Source: Oscillospiraceae bacterium (GTDB lineage Bacteria > Bacillota > Clostridia > Saccharofermentanales > Saccharofermentanaceae). From it: a DNA stretch of 64,000 bases. Where the stretch lies: the NCBI GenBank assembly GCA_902764825.1, contig CACWXL010000001.1:1-64000 (forward strand). Direction: 5' to 3'. Shown piece after piece: positions 1 through 7,484 of this stretch (the stretch's first letter is position 1; each line of letters begins with the position of its first letter). The notes beneath the pieces were generated by a model that did not search any database, was not told where the DNA came from, and worked only from the letters and a program-made list of their open reading frames with translations. Position numbers and translations under genes: made by a program.

Positions 1-228
1 GCCCAAATTGTATTCCGTGATGCCGCTGTTTATCGCTCTGATAAGTTCATCTTCCCATTCTTCTAGAGTCTTACCGTTCTTTATCTTCGTGTGAATGCGG
101 TAGCACTGCTTTATCAGGTAGTTGACGCTGTTCGAAAGATTTTTTACCTTATAGCAGTAATTATCAATCTCTCGGAGAAGTTCTGCATTGTTATGTTTCT
201 TTATCCTGTGTTCTTCCGAGAGTATCAT
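1..228 (-). CDS. TnpB-like (IS605 OrfB family) nuclease, N-terminal 76 codons, runs off the left edge
   Basis: The reading frame opens with ATG at 228 and stays open for 76 codons to base 1. An in-frame stop lies just upstream at 243-241, and an AAAGGG ribosome site sits 8 bases before the ATG, so the start is credible. The first 50 residues carry the typical OrfB/TnpB opening: an LSEEHRIKK beta strand, then a helix with CYKVKNLSNSVNYLIKQ, matching the family pattern of a Lys-Asn-Leu-x-Asn helix ending in I-(R/K)-Q. TnpB proteins are RNA-guided nucleases that help IS200/IS605 and IS607 elements persist. The RuvC residues and any omega RNA would lie beyond the edge. It follows the transposase gene by 18 bases on the same strand. 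Family call is by motif recall only. Confidence 0.65.
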   Translation of the reverse strand, partial: MILSEEHRIKKHNNAELLREIDNYCYKVKNLSNSVNYLIKQCYRIHTKIKNGKTLEEWEDELIRAINSGITEYNLG

Positions 229-246
229 GTTATATGCCCTTTATCT

Positions 247-1296
247 CTACGTGATGAATGCAAGAGGTGGTCTTGCAGATATATCGCTGTTGTGTACTGT
301 CAGCCTTCTGCTCAGTATTTGTCCGAACATCAGGCTTATGTTTTCTTTTTGGTTTCTTCTATTGTTAGATATCAGGTTGTTCCAGATGATGTAATGCTCC
401 AGATGTTTAGTCGACACTCCGTGAAACCTGTTTATAAAGCCTTTCAATATACTGTGGTATGCATTGATACGCTGAATATCGTATGTAATGTCATTCTGTT
501 GGATTATGCGTTTATAGGAATATGTTTGTATCAGTCTGATATCGTTATTTCTCGCTAATGTGCGATAAGCCTTCTCGTTATCAGTACACAGTATCGCTGA
601 AGGTGAGATGATCCTGCCGAATGCTTCGATCAAACACTCCGAACTCACCTTACCGAGCTTAACCGGTCTTGCAAATGAGATCCCCTTATCGTCGACAGCA
701 CAGGGCACACACACCTTTTCTGATGACAATCCCTTACGGTGTATAGCGTTTCCTCTCTTATGTGCTTTTCTCGGCATTTTAAACTGTCTGCTTTTCTTGT
801 GGTTACCTTTGTATGAGACATTAAAGAATGTCTCATCAGCCTCAACTATGCCGTCAAGACATACTCTGTCAGTCACTTCCTTCAAAGCATCGAGTATCTT
901 ATGACGCCAGCAAAAAGCAGAGGTCACTGAGATAGAACATTCTTCCGCTGTTTCTTTAAGTGTCTTTTTATCTGACATGCATTTTAAATATTGAGCCCAA
1001 ACACTAAGGTCCTTTCTTGTACCTGAAGTAATGGAACATGATCTTGGAATGAATGATCTCTTACAATCACGGCATATGAACCGCTGAGTACCGTCTTTGC
1101 GTTTTCCGTTCTTAACTACATGAGAGCTTTCACAATAGATACATGTATTACCGTCATTTATCCGCGTCTCAATAAGGAAATCCTGAAGATTGTCCTCGTG
1201 GACATTCACATTATTTGAAAGTGTTGTATAGAACACAATACGGTCAGTAAAGGATAGAGCTTTATATGCAGCAAAGACTTCCATCAACTTCGACAT
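247..1296 (-). CDS. IS1595-type (ISXO2-like) transposase
   Basis: A 349-residue DDE-superfamily transposase. It has an N-terminal zinc ribbon (Cys52, Cys55, Cys75, Cys78), then a helix-turn-helix-like stretch near 105-135. The catalytic core shows Asp154 in VEADETFF, Asp239 in LCTDNEKAY and Asn278 with Lys285 seven residues later (INAYHSILK), the DDNK arrangement of the IS1595 family. The GVSTKHLEHY segment near 293-302 is also typical. No frameshift or internal stop is visible, so the protein looks intact. It has its own strong promoter at 1335-1363 and lies downstream of smpB with only about 20 bases between the smpB stop and the -35. Element ends and target duplication cannot be set because the left end is outside the window. 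Confidence 0.88.
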   Translation of the reverse strand: MSKLMEVFAAYKALSFTDRIVFYTTLSNNVNVHEDNLQDFLIETRINDGNTCIYCESSHVVKNGKRKDGTQRFICRDCKRSFIPRSCSITSGTRKDLSVWAQYLKCMSDKKTLKETAEECSISVTSAFCWRHKILDALKEVTDRVCLDGIVEADETFFNVSYKGNHKKSRQFKMPRKAHKRGNAIHRKGLSSEKVCVPCAVDDKGISFARPVKLGKVSSECLIEAFGRIISPSAILCTDNEKAYRTLARNNDIRLIQTYSYKRIIQQNDITYDIQRINAYHSILKGFINRFHGVSTKHLEHYIIWNNLISNNRRNQKENISLMFGQILSRRLTVHNSDISARPPLAFIT

Positions 1297-1315
1297 TGTA
1301 CAAACTCCCTAAAGC

Positions 1316-1327
1316 AAACAAACGTTC
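1316..1327 (-). promoter_or_regulatory. LexA-like box, downstream of the transposase -10
   Basis: On the minus strand the site reads GAAC-GTTT-GTTT, matching the Gram-positive SOS box GAAC-N4-GTTY at every fixed position if Y is allowed to be T. It lies between the -10 element and the start codon of the transposase. Its centre is 31 bp (three helical turns) from the second box. It could also belong to the transposon end or to an element-encoded regulator. Confidence 0.45.
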
Positions 1328-1334
1328 TATTTAC

Positions 1335-1363
1335 ATTGTAATAACAGAACATACGTTTGTCAA
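1335..1363 (-). promoter_or_regulatory. Sigma-A-type promoter of the transposase
   Basis: On the minus strand, TTGACA (1363-1358) is separated by 17 bases from TACAAT (1340-1335). This is one mismatch from the full vegetative consensus with ideal spacing. The start codon of the transposase follows about 40 bases downstream. A promoter this strong on a transposase gene usually needs a repressor, and two palindromic operator-like sites overlap it. Confidence 0.75.
1347..1358 (-). promoter_or_regulatory. LexA-like box inside the transposase promoter spacer
   Basis: Minus-strand sequence AAAC-GTAT-GTTC, that is GAAC-ATAC-GTTT on the plus strand. It fits the LexA (DinR) consensus GAAC-N4-GTTC with one mismatch and directly abuts the -35 hexamer, a position where bound repressor would block polymerase. 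It pairs with the box at 1316-1327. Confidence 0.5.
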
Positions 1364-1383
1364 CTATGAAGTTGAAAAGAGCC

Positions 1384-1860
1384 TCAACCGTTATATTTTT
1401 TGACATTCTTCATCGCGCGGTCGATATCCCTGTTTGCCTGCTTTTTGGCAAGGACTTCACGCTTGTCGTAATCCTTCTTACCTCTTGCAAGACCTATCTC
1501 AAACTTGACTTTGCTGTCCTTGAAATAGCATTTTGTGGGCACCAGAGTAAGACCGTCCTGCTTTACCGTTGAATACAGGCGGATTATCTCTTTCTTATGC
1601 ATGAGAAGCTTTCTGTTGCGCTCAGGATCAAGATTAAATCTGTTTCCGTTCTCATAAGGACTTATATGGACACCTATAAGCCACATCTCCCCGTCTTTTA
1701 CCTGAACATAAGAGTCCTTAAGGTTGACCTTGCCGGCGCGAAGGCTCTTAACCTCAGTGCCGGACAGGGCCACGCCTGCTTCATACCTCTCATCGATATA
1801 GTAATCGTGATAGGCTTTTCTGTTCTCTGCTATTATCTTTATACCTTTTTTGATAGCCAT
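1384..1860 (-). CDS. smpB: SsrA-binding protein SmpB
   Basis: 158 residues, normal family length. SmpB binds tmRNA and delivers it to stalled ribosomes for trans-translation. The hallmark ALSGTEVKSLRAGK segment (about 31-44) and the basic C-terminal tail KKDYDKREVLAKKQ, which enters the empty mRNA channel, are both present. It is the last gene of the long minus-strand train, 60 bases after tsaD. No terminator follows it before the transposase promoter, so read-through into the element is possible. The ssrA gene for tmRNA itself, often nearby, is not in this window. Confidence 0.97.
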   Translation of the reverse strand: MAIKKGIKIIAENRKAYHDYYIDERYEAGVALSGTEVKSLRAGKVNLKDSYVQVKDGEMWLIGVHISPYENGNRFNLDPERNRKLLMHKKEIIRLYSTVKQDGLTLVPTKCYFKDSKVKFEIGLARGKKDYDKREVLAKKQANRDIDRAMKNVKKYNG

Positions 1861-1920
1861 AATCGTATATTTTATATTTTAATGCCGATTTTTCAACTGA
1901 TGGGCTCGAAAAGCCTGATT

Positions 1921-2937
1921 TTACTGCATTTGCAGAGACGGATATGCGTTAAGATCCAACCCGTCGCGCCTGCCGTTCATGTATTCGTAGTAACCGCACG
2001 AAGCGATCATGGCAGCATTGTCCGTACAATATTTCAATTCAGGATAGTAGAGCTTTATGCCCTTTTTCTTAGCGGCTTTATCGAAAGTATTCCTTAAGAA
2101 TGAGTTTGCCGAGACGCCTCCGGCAAGACACAGCTTCTTTATTCCGGTCTGCTCTGCTGCAATCAAGGTATTCTTTAAGAGCGCATCGGCGATGGCCTGC
2201 TGGTAAGATGCCGTGAAGTCCTTAAGATCGATCTCTTCACCCTTCTGTCTTAATCCGTTGATGAGATTAAGAGCTGATGTCTTAAGGCCCGAAAACGAGA
2301 AATCCAATGTTTCTCCCATATGTGTCTTGGAGAAGACGTACCTTGTGAAATCGCCCCCCTGCCCTGCTTTATCCATCTTAGGACCGCCGGGATAGCCCAG
2401 TCCAACAACACGCGCGATCTTGTCTATCGCTTCACCTGCAGCGTCATCACGGGTCCTTCCGAGCACCTTCATGTCCGTATAATCGTCAACACGAACGATC
2501 ATGGAATTGCCGCCGCTTACGCAAAGGCAGAGGAACGGAGGTTCAAGCTCTTCAAAACATATATAATTCGCTGCTATATGTCCTTTTAAGTGGTTAACGC
2601 CTACCAGGGGCTTTCCTGATACTTCGCATAATCCTTTGGCGCATGACAGACCGACGAGCAATGCACCGACAAGGCCCGGGCCGTAAGTAACTGCCACTGC
2701 ATCGATATCATCAAGCGTTACTCCGGCATCAGACAAAGCCTTCTGTACTGTAGGATATACGGCATCCACATGCATCCTGGAAGCAAGTTCAGGTACGACT
2801 CCGCCGTATTCCTCGTGGAAATCTGCCTGTGATGCAATGCAGTTGCTTAAGATAACACGTCCGTTCTTTACAACGGATGCGGCCGTCTCGTCGCAGGAGC
2901 TTTCAATTCCTAAGATCAATACATCTTTTTCGCTCAT
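1921..2937 (-). CDS. tsaD: tRNA N6-threonylcarbamoyladenosine transferase TsaD
   Basis: 338 residues of the Kae1/TsaD ASKHA fold. With TsaB and TsaE it transfers threonylcarbamoyl to A37 of ANN-decoding tRNAs. Visible motifs are ESSCDET near residue 12, the metal-binding His-x3-His in VNHLKGHI, CVSGGNS, the DDAAGEAIDK segment and GGVSANSFLR. The ATG overlaps the stop of the upstream hydrolase gene by 4 bases (ATGA), indicating translational coupling. tsaB, tsaE and rimI are not next to it, unlike in many Firmicutes. Confidence 0.97.
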   Translation of the reverse strand: MSEKDVLILGIESSCDETAASVVKNGRVILSNCIASQADFHEEYGGVVPELASRMHVDAVYPTVQKALSDAGVTLDDIDAVAVTYGPGLVGALLVGLSCAKGLCEVSGKPLVGVNHLKGHIAANYICFEELEPPFLCLCVSGGNSMIVRVDDYTDMKVLGRTRDDAAGEAIDKIARVVGLGYPGGPKMDKAGQGGDFTRYVFSKTHMGETLDFSFSGLKTSALNLINGLRQKGEEIDLKDFTASYQQAIADALLKNTLIAAEQTGIKKLCLAGGVSANSFLRNTFDKAAKKKGIKLYYPELKYCTDNAAMIASCGYYEYMNGRRDGLDLNAYPSLQMQ

Positions 2938-3974
2938 GTCTCATCTACCAGATAGTATTCGTTCAGAAAGTCGTTAATCGTCTTGATATAAAGGTTCTTG
3001 TTGATTCCGTATTCCTCCAGATAACCGGCACCGGAGACCATTACGCTCCTCGTGATACTGGAGTTAAGTCTGCTTCGCTCTGTTATTATCTGGTCGATCT
3101 TATCGGCACCTATAAATGTGTCATGACCGCCGTAGATGATAAGCAAAGGGATCGGAAGTCTTGCGATCTCTGCTGCAAGGCTTATATTGGTACCGCCTGA
3201 AGATACTCTTATCGCATAAGGGATCGAAAACTGTGTAAGGAATCCCAAAGGCTCACTCCTTCTTACGACAGGTTTGATATAGTCGTCGGTCTCCTTTGCG
3301 GGGGAATCAAGGATCATGCCTGCAATATATGTCTTATCGAAATCCAGGTTCCTAATGTTCTTGTCATAAGCCGCAAGATCCTGTTCGCTTGCGCCTGCCG
3401 GCGGAAGATTTGCATATGCCAAAAGCGATGAAGTACATCCTGTTCCTATACCGAATAAGATAACGTCCGTAGTAACGGAGATCTGCTTTACGATACCTAT
3501 AGCACCTAAAACATCCTGCCATTCAAGATAACCGTATGTGCAGCAGTCACCGCCTGATGTACCGCAGTTCCTCTGATCGAAAAGGAATACGTTGTACCCG
3601 TTTTCGAGCCAGCTCTCAAGCATATCGATCATTTCTACGCCGAACGGAAGTCTGTTGGAACCCGAATCGTGCACGACGATTATCGTTGAAGTAGGATTCT
3701 TGGTCTTGAAAAACCACCCCTGCAGTGATGTCTGGCCGTCAGCTGACTGAAAGCTCGTAGTACTGTAAGAAGGCAGGATATTTGAAGGAACGTTGGTAAC
3801 GATATTACCTTTAACGTTCATCAGTCTGTTGGATGAGAAAACCGTAAGCGCCAGGAATAAGATAAGTATTACCGCAAAAAAGCTGAGAACCAGCGCAAGC
3901 CTTGTAATAAAGGGGCTTCTGCGCCTGGTACCGCCTGAAGAGAAGCTTACGAATCCGCTTGAAACTCTGCTCAT
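2934..3974 (-). CDS. Membrane-anchored alpha/beta-hydrolase-fold protein, catalytic residues apparently lost
   Basis: 346 residues. A basic, Ser-rich N-terminus precedes one transmembrane helix (about 27-46), so the main domain should face outside. From about residue 74 it follows the COG1073-type hydrolase pattern: IIVVHDSGSNR, NVFLFDQRNCGTS, VILFGIGTG, then LLIIYGGHDTFIG. The nucleophile elbow reads G-I-G-T-G (175-179), with Gly177 where Ser is expected. The acid Asp285 is kept, but the usual His near 318 is Tyr in GAGYLEEYG. It may therefore be a non-catalytic or altered enzyme. It overlaps dut by 1 base and tsaD by 4, so it is co-translated with both. Substrate unknown. Confidence 0.75.
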   Translation of the reverse strand: MSRVSSGFVSFSSGGTRRRSPFITRLALVLSFFAVILILFLALTVFSSNRLMNVKGNIVTNVPSNILPSYSTTSFQSADGQTSLQGWFFKTKNPTSTIIVVHDSGSNRLPFGVEMIDMLESWLENGYNVFLFDQRNCGTSGGDCCTYGYLEWQDVLGAIGIVKQISVTTDVILFGIGTGCTSSLLAYANLPPAGASEQDLAAYDKNIRNLDFDKTYIAGMILDSPAKETDDYIKPVVRRSEPLGFLTQFSIPYAIRVSSGGTNISLAAEIARLPIPLLIIYGGHDTFIGADKIDQIITERSRLNSSITRSVMVSGAGYLEEYGINKNLYIKTINDFLNEYYLVDET

Positions 3975-4468
3975 CAGTTAACTCCCGAAGAGCCGAATCC
4001 GCCGCCGCGGTCTTCGCCTATGGCCTTAACATTATCAGTCTCTTTAAAGCTTGCATATTCAACCTTGGCAACGACCATCTGAGCGATCCTGTCGCCCTTT
4101 CTGATCTTATAGGTGCCGTGAATGCAGCCCTTCATGTCTATTGTCAGGGGCTCGTTGATCCCTTCATCCTGGAAGAATGAATCGTTATAGATGATAACGT
4201 TTACTTCATCCCTGTATCCGCAGTCTATTGTACCGGGAGCATTGGGGATCCTTAATGGAGTTTTAAGGGATACTCCGCTCCTGGGTCTGATCTGAACTTC
4301 ATAGCCGTAAGGAATAGCCATCTTGATACCGATCGGAACAAGAGCTGACTTTCCGGGTTCGATGATAACGTCTTCTGCAGCATAAAGGTCCATGCCGGCA
4401 TCGCCGTCATGGGCATATGAGGGAAGCTTGGCGTCTTTTCTGCACTTTTCAATATAGATCTCAGTCAT
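3974..4468 (-). CDS. dut: dUTP diphosphatase (dUTPase)
   Basis: 164 residues. It hydrolyses dUTP to dUMP and pyrophosphate, keeping uracil out of DNA and supplying dTMP synthesis. All five motifs of the trimeric family are visible: DAGMDL, RPRSGVSLK, APGTIDCGYRDEV, GDRIAQMVV and the C-terminal RGGGFGSSG arm. It is longer than typical bacterial dUTPases of about 145-150 residues because of extra residues between motifs 3 and 4 (NDSFFQDEGINEPLTI region). The start overlaps the U32 gene stop by 1 base, and its stop overlaps the hydrolase start. Confidence 0.95.
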   Translation of the reverse strand: MTEIYIEKCRKDAKLPSYAHDGDAGMDLYAAEDVIIEPGKSALVPIGIKMAIPYGYEVQIRPRSGVSLKTPLRIPNAPGTIDCGYRDEVNVIIYNDSFFQDEGINEPLTIDMKGCIHGTYKIRKGDRIAQMVVAKVEYASFKETDNVKAIGEDRGGGFGSSGVN

Positions 4469-6840
4469 TAAAGCGAACCTCCGGGTAATATCGTGTAGTT
4501 GCAGATAACATCGAACCCGAGACCTGCAATTGCATCAGCATAATCCTGATCCACCGGGTTCTTTGCCCTGCCGTATATAGTGCATGAACAGTCCAAAGGA
4601 TGAGGTATTACCTTAAGAGCTGTTCCGTCATTATCTCTTTTCGCTCTCATGTCATAGAAAGCATTGCCTCTGCAGAATGAACAGGGACGCTGGTTCCTGC
4701 CTGCAGCACAGAAATCCGACTGCATCCATGGGATAAGTCCTTCAGAATGAATGATTATCTTAGGCTTCTTCTCCCCTATCTCATAAGATTCCGTAAGATG
4801 TCTTAAGTTAAGGATAAGATCGTCTGCAGTAGTCTCATAAGAAGGCATTACGGCATCAGCAAGGCCGAGTGCATAGGTTAATGACTTGGCACTGTAGATG
4901 TTAGCTCCTGCAGAAGCATAGAACTCCAGACCGTCTTTTAAGAACTTACGGTCAGTAAATATCTTAGAAGACATTACAGCTATAAAGCCTTCTTCCAGAT
5001 CGACCTTAAGGAGCGAGATAACGTAATCGATTATCTTATTGAGCTTATCGTGATGGAAGTCAGGGATCATCAATACAAGTGACGCGCCCTGATCCCTAAC
5101 GAAGTCTATAGCAGTGCCGTAAATGTCGGGATCAGCAAGATCGTAGATGCTGAATGCATAGATATCTGCGCCTTCTTCGAGAATATCTTCATTGAGTCTT
5201 AAGACAGGATATGTGTACATGTTCTTTACCGTGCCGGTCAAAGGTTCCTGTTCACCGAAATATTCAGAATCCTCTACATAATCTGTGCCATAGTTTTTCT
5301 TGAATGCATTGACTACATTTACTTCCAAGACAGTCAGAAGATCACGTCTCAAGTAATTGATAACGCTTACGGGACAATAGAACTTGTCGATCCCGTCGAA
5401 ATCAACCGAAGTAACCGTAAACGGAGTATCGAGAGTCTTGGATAACTGCTCGGTGACCCTTTCTTTATCAAGAGGCTTTCCTTCAAAGTCATCAGGAATG
5501 ACAACCTTGGATTCGGCCATAACCATTTTTGCAAGACCATCCTCTACAGTTGCAACTGCAGTTATCTCCGTATCTGAACCTGTGATGGAAATGGATACAG
5601 GCGTTCTTCTTAAGTCCTGCTTGGCAATGAATATCTCATGATTCATGAGGAATACTTCCATGCCGGGCTTAAGCTTCTTGATCATGTCAGGATGTAATCC
5701 TTTTATGGCCAGGCCGTTAAGATCGGTATTGGTCTTGCCTACCGGGAAAGAACAGATCTCTCTGGCATTCTCCCTGATGGATATGAAATCGCCCTTCTGA
5801 GGCTCTAAAGCGCCGTTCTTTATACCGACGGTTACTGTTCCTGCTCCGGCTTCCAGACGGCTTATACGGCCTATCCTGACGCCGTATTTGCCGGGATATT
5901 CACCGGAAAGAAGGTGGTCATCCTTGCTGCCGCTCAGATACTGGGAAGTAAAGGCTCCTCCCCTGTTGAAATTGATGAGAAGGTCATATCTGATCTCCTT
6001 GATGAGATCTTTATTAAGCTGACCTTCGTAATATGCATCGATCATCCGTCTGTAACAGTAAACTGCAGATCTTACATAGTTGGCATCTCTCATGCGGCCT
6101 TCGATCTTAAGGCTCTTAACACCGCTCTTTATGAGTCGCTCCAAGTATTCGGAAACATCCCTGTCCTTAGGTGATAAGAGATGTCCGTCCTTAAGCTTCA
6201 AGCCGTTGTTAAACAGGCCATACTCTTCCCTGCAGGGCTGTGCGCAGGATCCTCTGTTGCCGGATCTCGTGCCGCCCCGGTTCATTGCAGAGAAAAGACA
6301 AAGACCTGAAGCGCATACGCATACTGCACCATGAGCAAAGACTTCAGTCTCAAGGTTATAGCCTTTCGCGATCTTCGTACGGGTCTCAATCTCATCACAG
6401 GATAATTCTCTTGGGAGCACTACCCTGTTAACGCCGATCTCCGAGAGCTTTTTGAACTCATCGGCAGAATAGATATTCATCTGGGTGCTGGCATTGATAA
6501 TGACATCCGGGAAATCCTGTGCCAGCTTATGAAGTACGGCAAGGTCCTGAACGATAAGTCCGTCAACGCCGATATTAACCGCTTCTGCTATTGTCGGATA
6601 AAAGAGTTCAAACTCGGAATCCGACATCAAAGTGTTAACGGCAAGGAAAACCTTGGACGACCTTAAATGAGCATAGTCTACGCCCTGCTCCAAGTCATCA
6701 AGGGTAAAGTTATCTGCTCCCGCTCTTGCGGAATATTCTTTGAGTCCGAGATAAACGGAATCTGCCCCGCTGTCTATTGCAACTTTAAGTATCTCAAGGT
6801 TGCCTGCCGGAGCTAAAAGTTCAATTCGATTATTTGTCAT
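4468..6840 (-). CDS. U32 family protein with DUF3656 (RlhA-like)
   Basis: 790 residues. The N-terminal half is a peptidase-U32 TIM barrel beginning ELLAPAGNLEILKVAIDSGAD, with a conserved cysteine cluster (AVCVCASGLC, then GSCAQPCR) that in this family binds an iron-sulphur centre. A DUF3656-type region and a further U32-like half follow, ending with another Cys-rich tail (CAAGRNQRPCSFC, DCSCTIYGR). In E. coli the related RlhA hydroxylates C2501 of 23S rRNA; a similar RNA-modifying role is plausible, but old database names call these collagenase-like proteases. It overlaps the zapA-like gene by 11 bases. Confidence 0.85.
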   Translation of the reverse strand: MTNNRIELLAPAGNLEILKVAIDSGADSVYLGLKEYSARAGADNFTLDDLEQGVDYAHLRSSKVFLAVNTLMSDSEFELFYPTIAEAVNIGVDGLIVQDLAVLHKLAQDFPDVIINASTQMNIYSADEFKKLSEIGVNRVVLPRELSCDEIETRTKIAKGYNLETEVFAHGAVCVCASGLCLFSAMNRGGTRSGNRGSCAQPCREEYGLFNNGLKLKDGHLLSPKDRDVSEYLERLIKSGVKSLKIEGRMRDANYVRSAVYCYRRMIDAYYEGQLNKDLIKEIRYDLLINFNRGGAFTSQYLSGSKDDHLLSGEYPGKYGVRIGRISRLEAGAGTVTVGIKNGALEPQKGDFISIRENAREICSFPVGKTNTDLNGLAIKGLHPDMIKKLKPGMEVFLMNHEIFIAKQDLRRTPVSISITGSDTEITAVATVEDGLAKMVMAESKVVIPDDFEGKPLDKERVTEQLSKTLDTPFTVTSVDFDGIDKFYCPVSVINYLRRDLLTVLEVNVVNAFKKNYGTDYVEDSEYFGEQEPLTGTVKNMYTYPVLRLNEDILEEGADIYAFSIYDLADPDIYGTAIDFVRDQGASLVLMIPDFHHDKLNKIIDYVISLLKVDLEEGFIAVMSSKIFTDRKFLKDGLEFYASAGANIYSAKSLTYALGLADAVMPSYETTADDLILNLRHLTESYEIGEKKPKIIIHSEGLIPWMQSDFCAAGRNQRPCSFCRGNAFYDMRAKRDNDGTALKVIPHPLDCSCTIYGRAKNPVDQDYADAIAGLGFDVICNYTILPGGSL

Positions 6841-7402
6841 CAGTCTTCTTTAAATGCTCGAATAATCCTTCGCTGACTTTATCAGCCAGTTCCTCCATCG
6901 GAGTAGGCTTAATGTCGGGTCTTCTCTCTTTGGCATATTCATTGGCTTTGACTTTGTAATATGTAAGCTCAGTCTTAAGGGTGCTGTTCTCTGCCCTTAA
7001 AGCGATCAACTGGTCGCAGGCTTCAAAAAGAGACATTATTGCGGTCTTATTCGTAGCGATATACGGGTTATTCTTCTTTGTTTCTGTGTAGATCTCGTCA
7101 GCAAGGGCGCCAACCTTCATCATGTGATCGTAGCCGGCATCTCCGCTCCTTACGAGATACTGGACGCCGCCGATCGTGATCTGTGCGCTCTCTTCCTTCT
7201 TATCTTCCTGTTCCTTGGGCTTAGAGCGTAATTTGATCTTCTCATCAAGCGTAATATACTTCTTCTCTGTAACGGTCTTGGCCTTTATCTCACCTTTGTA
7301 GAGCTGCTTATACTCCACGATAGCGGGCTGATCCTTCTTACCCTTACGCTTGTAAGAGCCGTCAGAATATTTGCCAAGCAAACCGGCATTGGATTTTTTC
7401 AT
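6830..7402 (-). CDS. zapA: ZapA-like cell division protein with a charged N-terminal extension
   Basis: 190 residues. The ZapA domain spans about 73-140: AQITIGGVQYLVRSGD, then helices with YDHMMKVGALADEIY and AIMSLFEACDQLIALRAE, followed by a coiled-coil-like tail. ZapA bundles FtsZ filaments at the division ring. The roughly 70-residue N-terminus is Lys/Glu-rich and low in hydrophobics, unlike the compact ZapA of about 85-110 residues, so it is probably disordered. A GGAGG site precedes the ATG. Its 3' end overlaps the U32 gene, a pairing common in Firmicutes. Confidence 0.75.
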   Translation of the reverse strand: MKKSNAGLLGKYSDGSYKRKGKKDQPAIVEYKQLYKGEIKAKTVTEKKYITLDEKIKLRSKPKEQEDKKEESAQITIGGVQYLVRSGDAGYDHMMKVGALADEIYTETKKNNPYIATNKTAIMSLFEACDQLIALRAENSTLKTELTYYKVKANEYAKERRPDIKPTPMEELADKVSEGLFEHLKKTDDK

Positions 7403-7484
7403 AAAAGACCTCCGCTAATTAAGAAGATATATAATTATAACACTTTGCTTTATTTATAACTAAATGCCGCTTTTTGTGTGTTTC

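Noticed and set aside
91..558. 155-codon plus-strand frame across the element
   Set aside because: It lies opposite the transposase and TnpB-like genes, has no ribosome site and no family motif; a shadow frame.
1297..1384. tmRNA (ssrA) gene expected after smpB
   Set aside because: The gap is under 90 bases and holds only the transposase promoter; no tRNA-like ends are visible.
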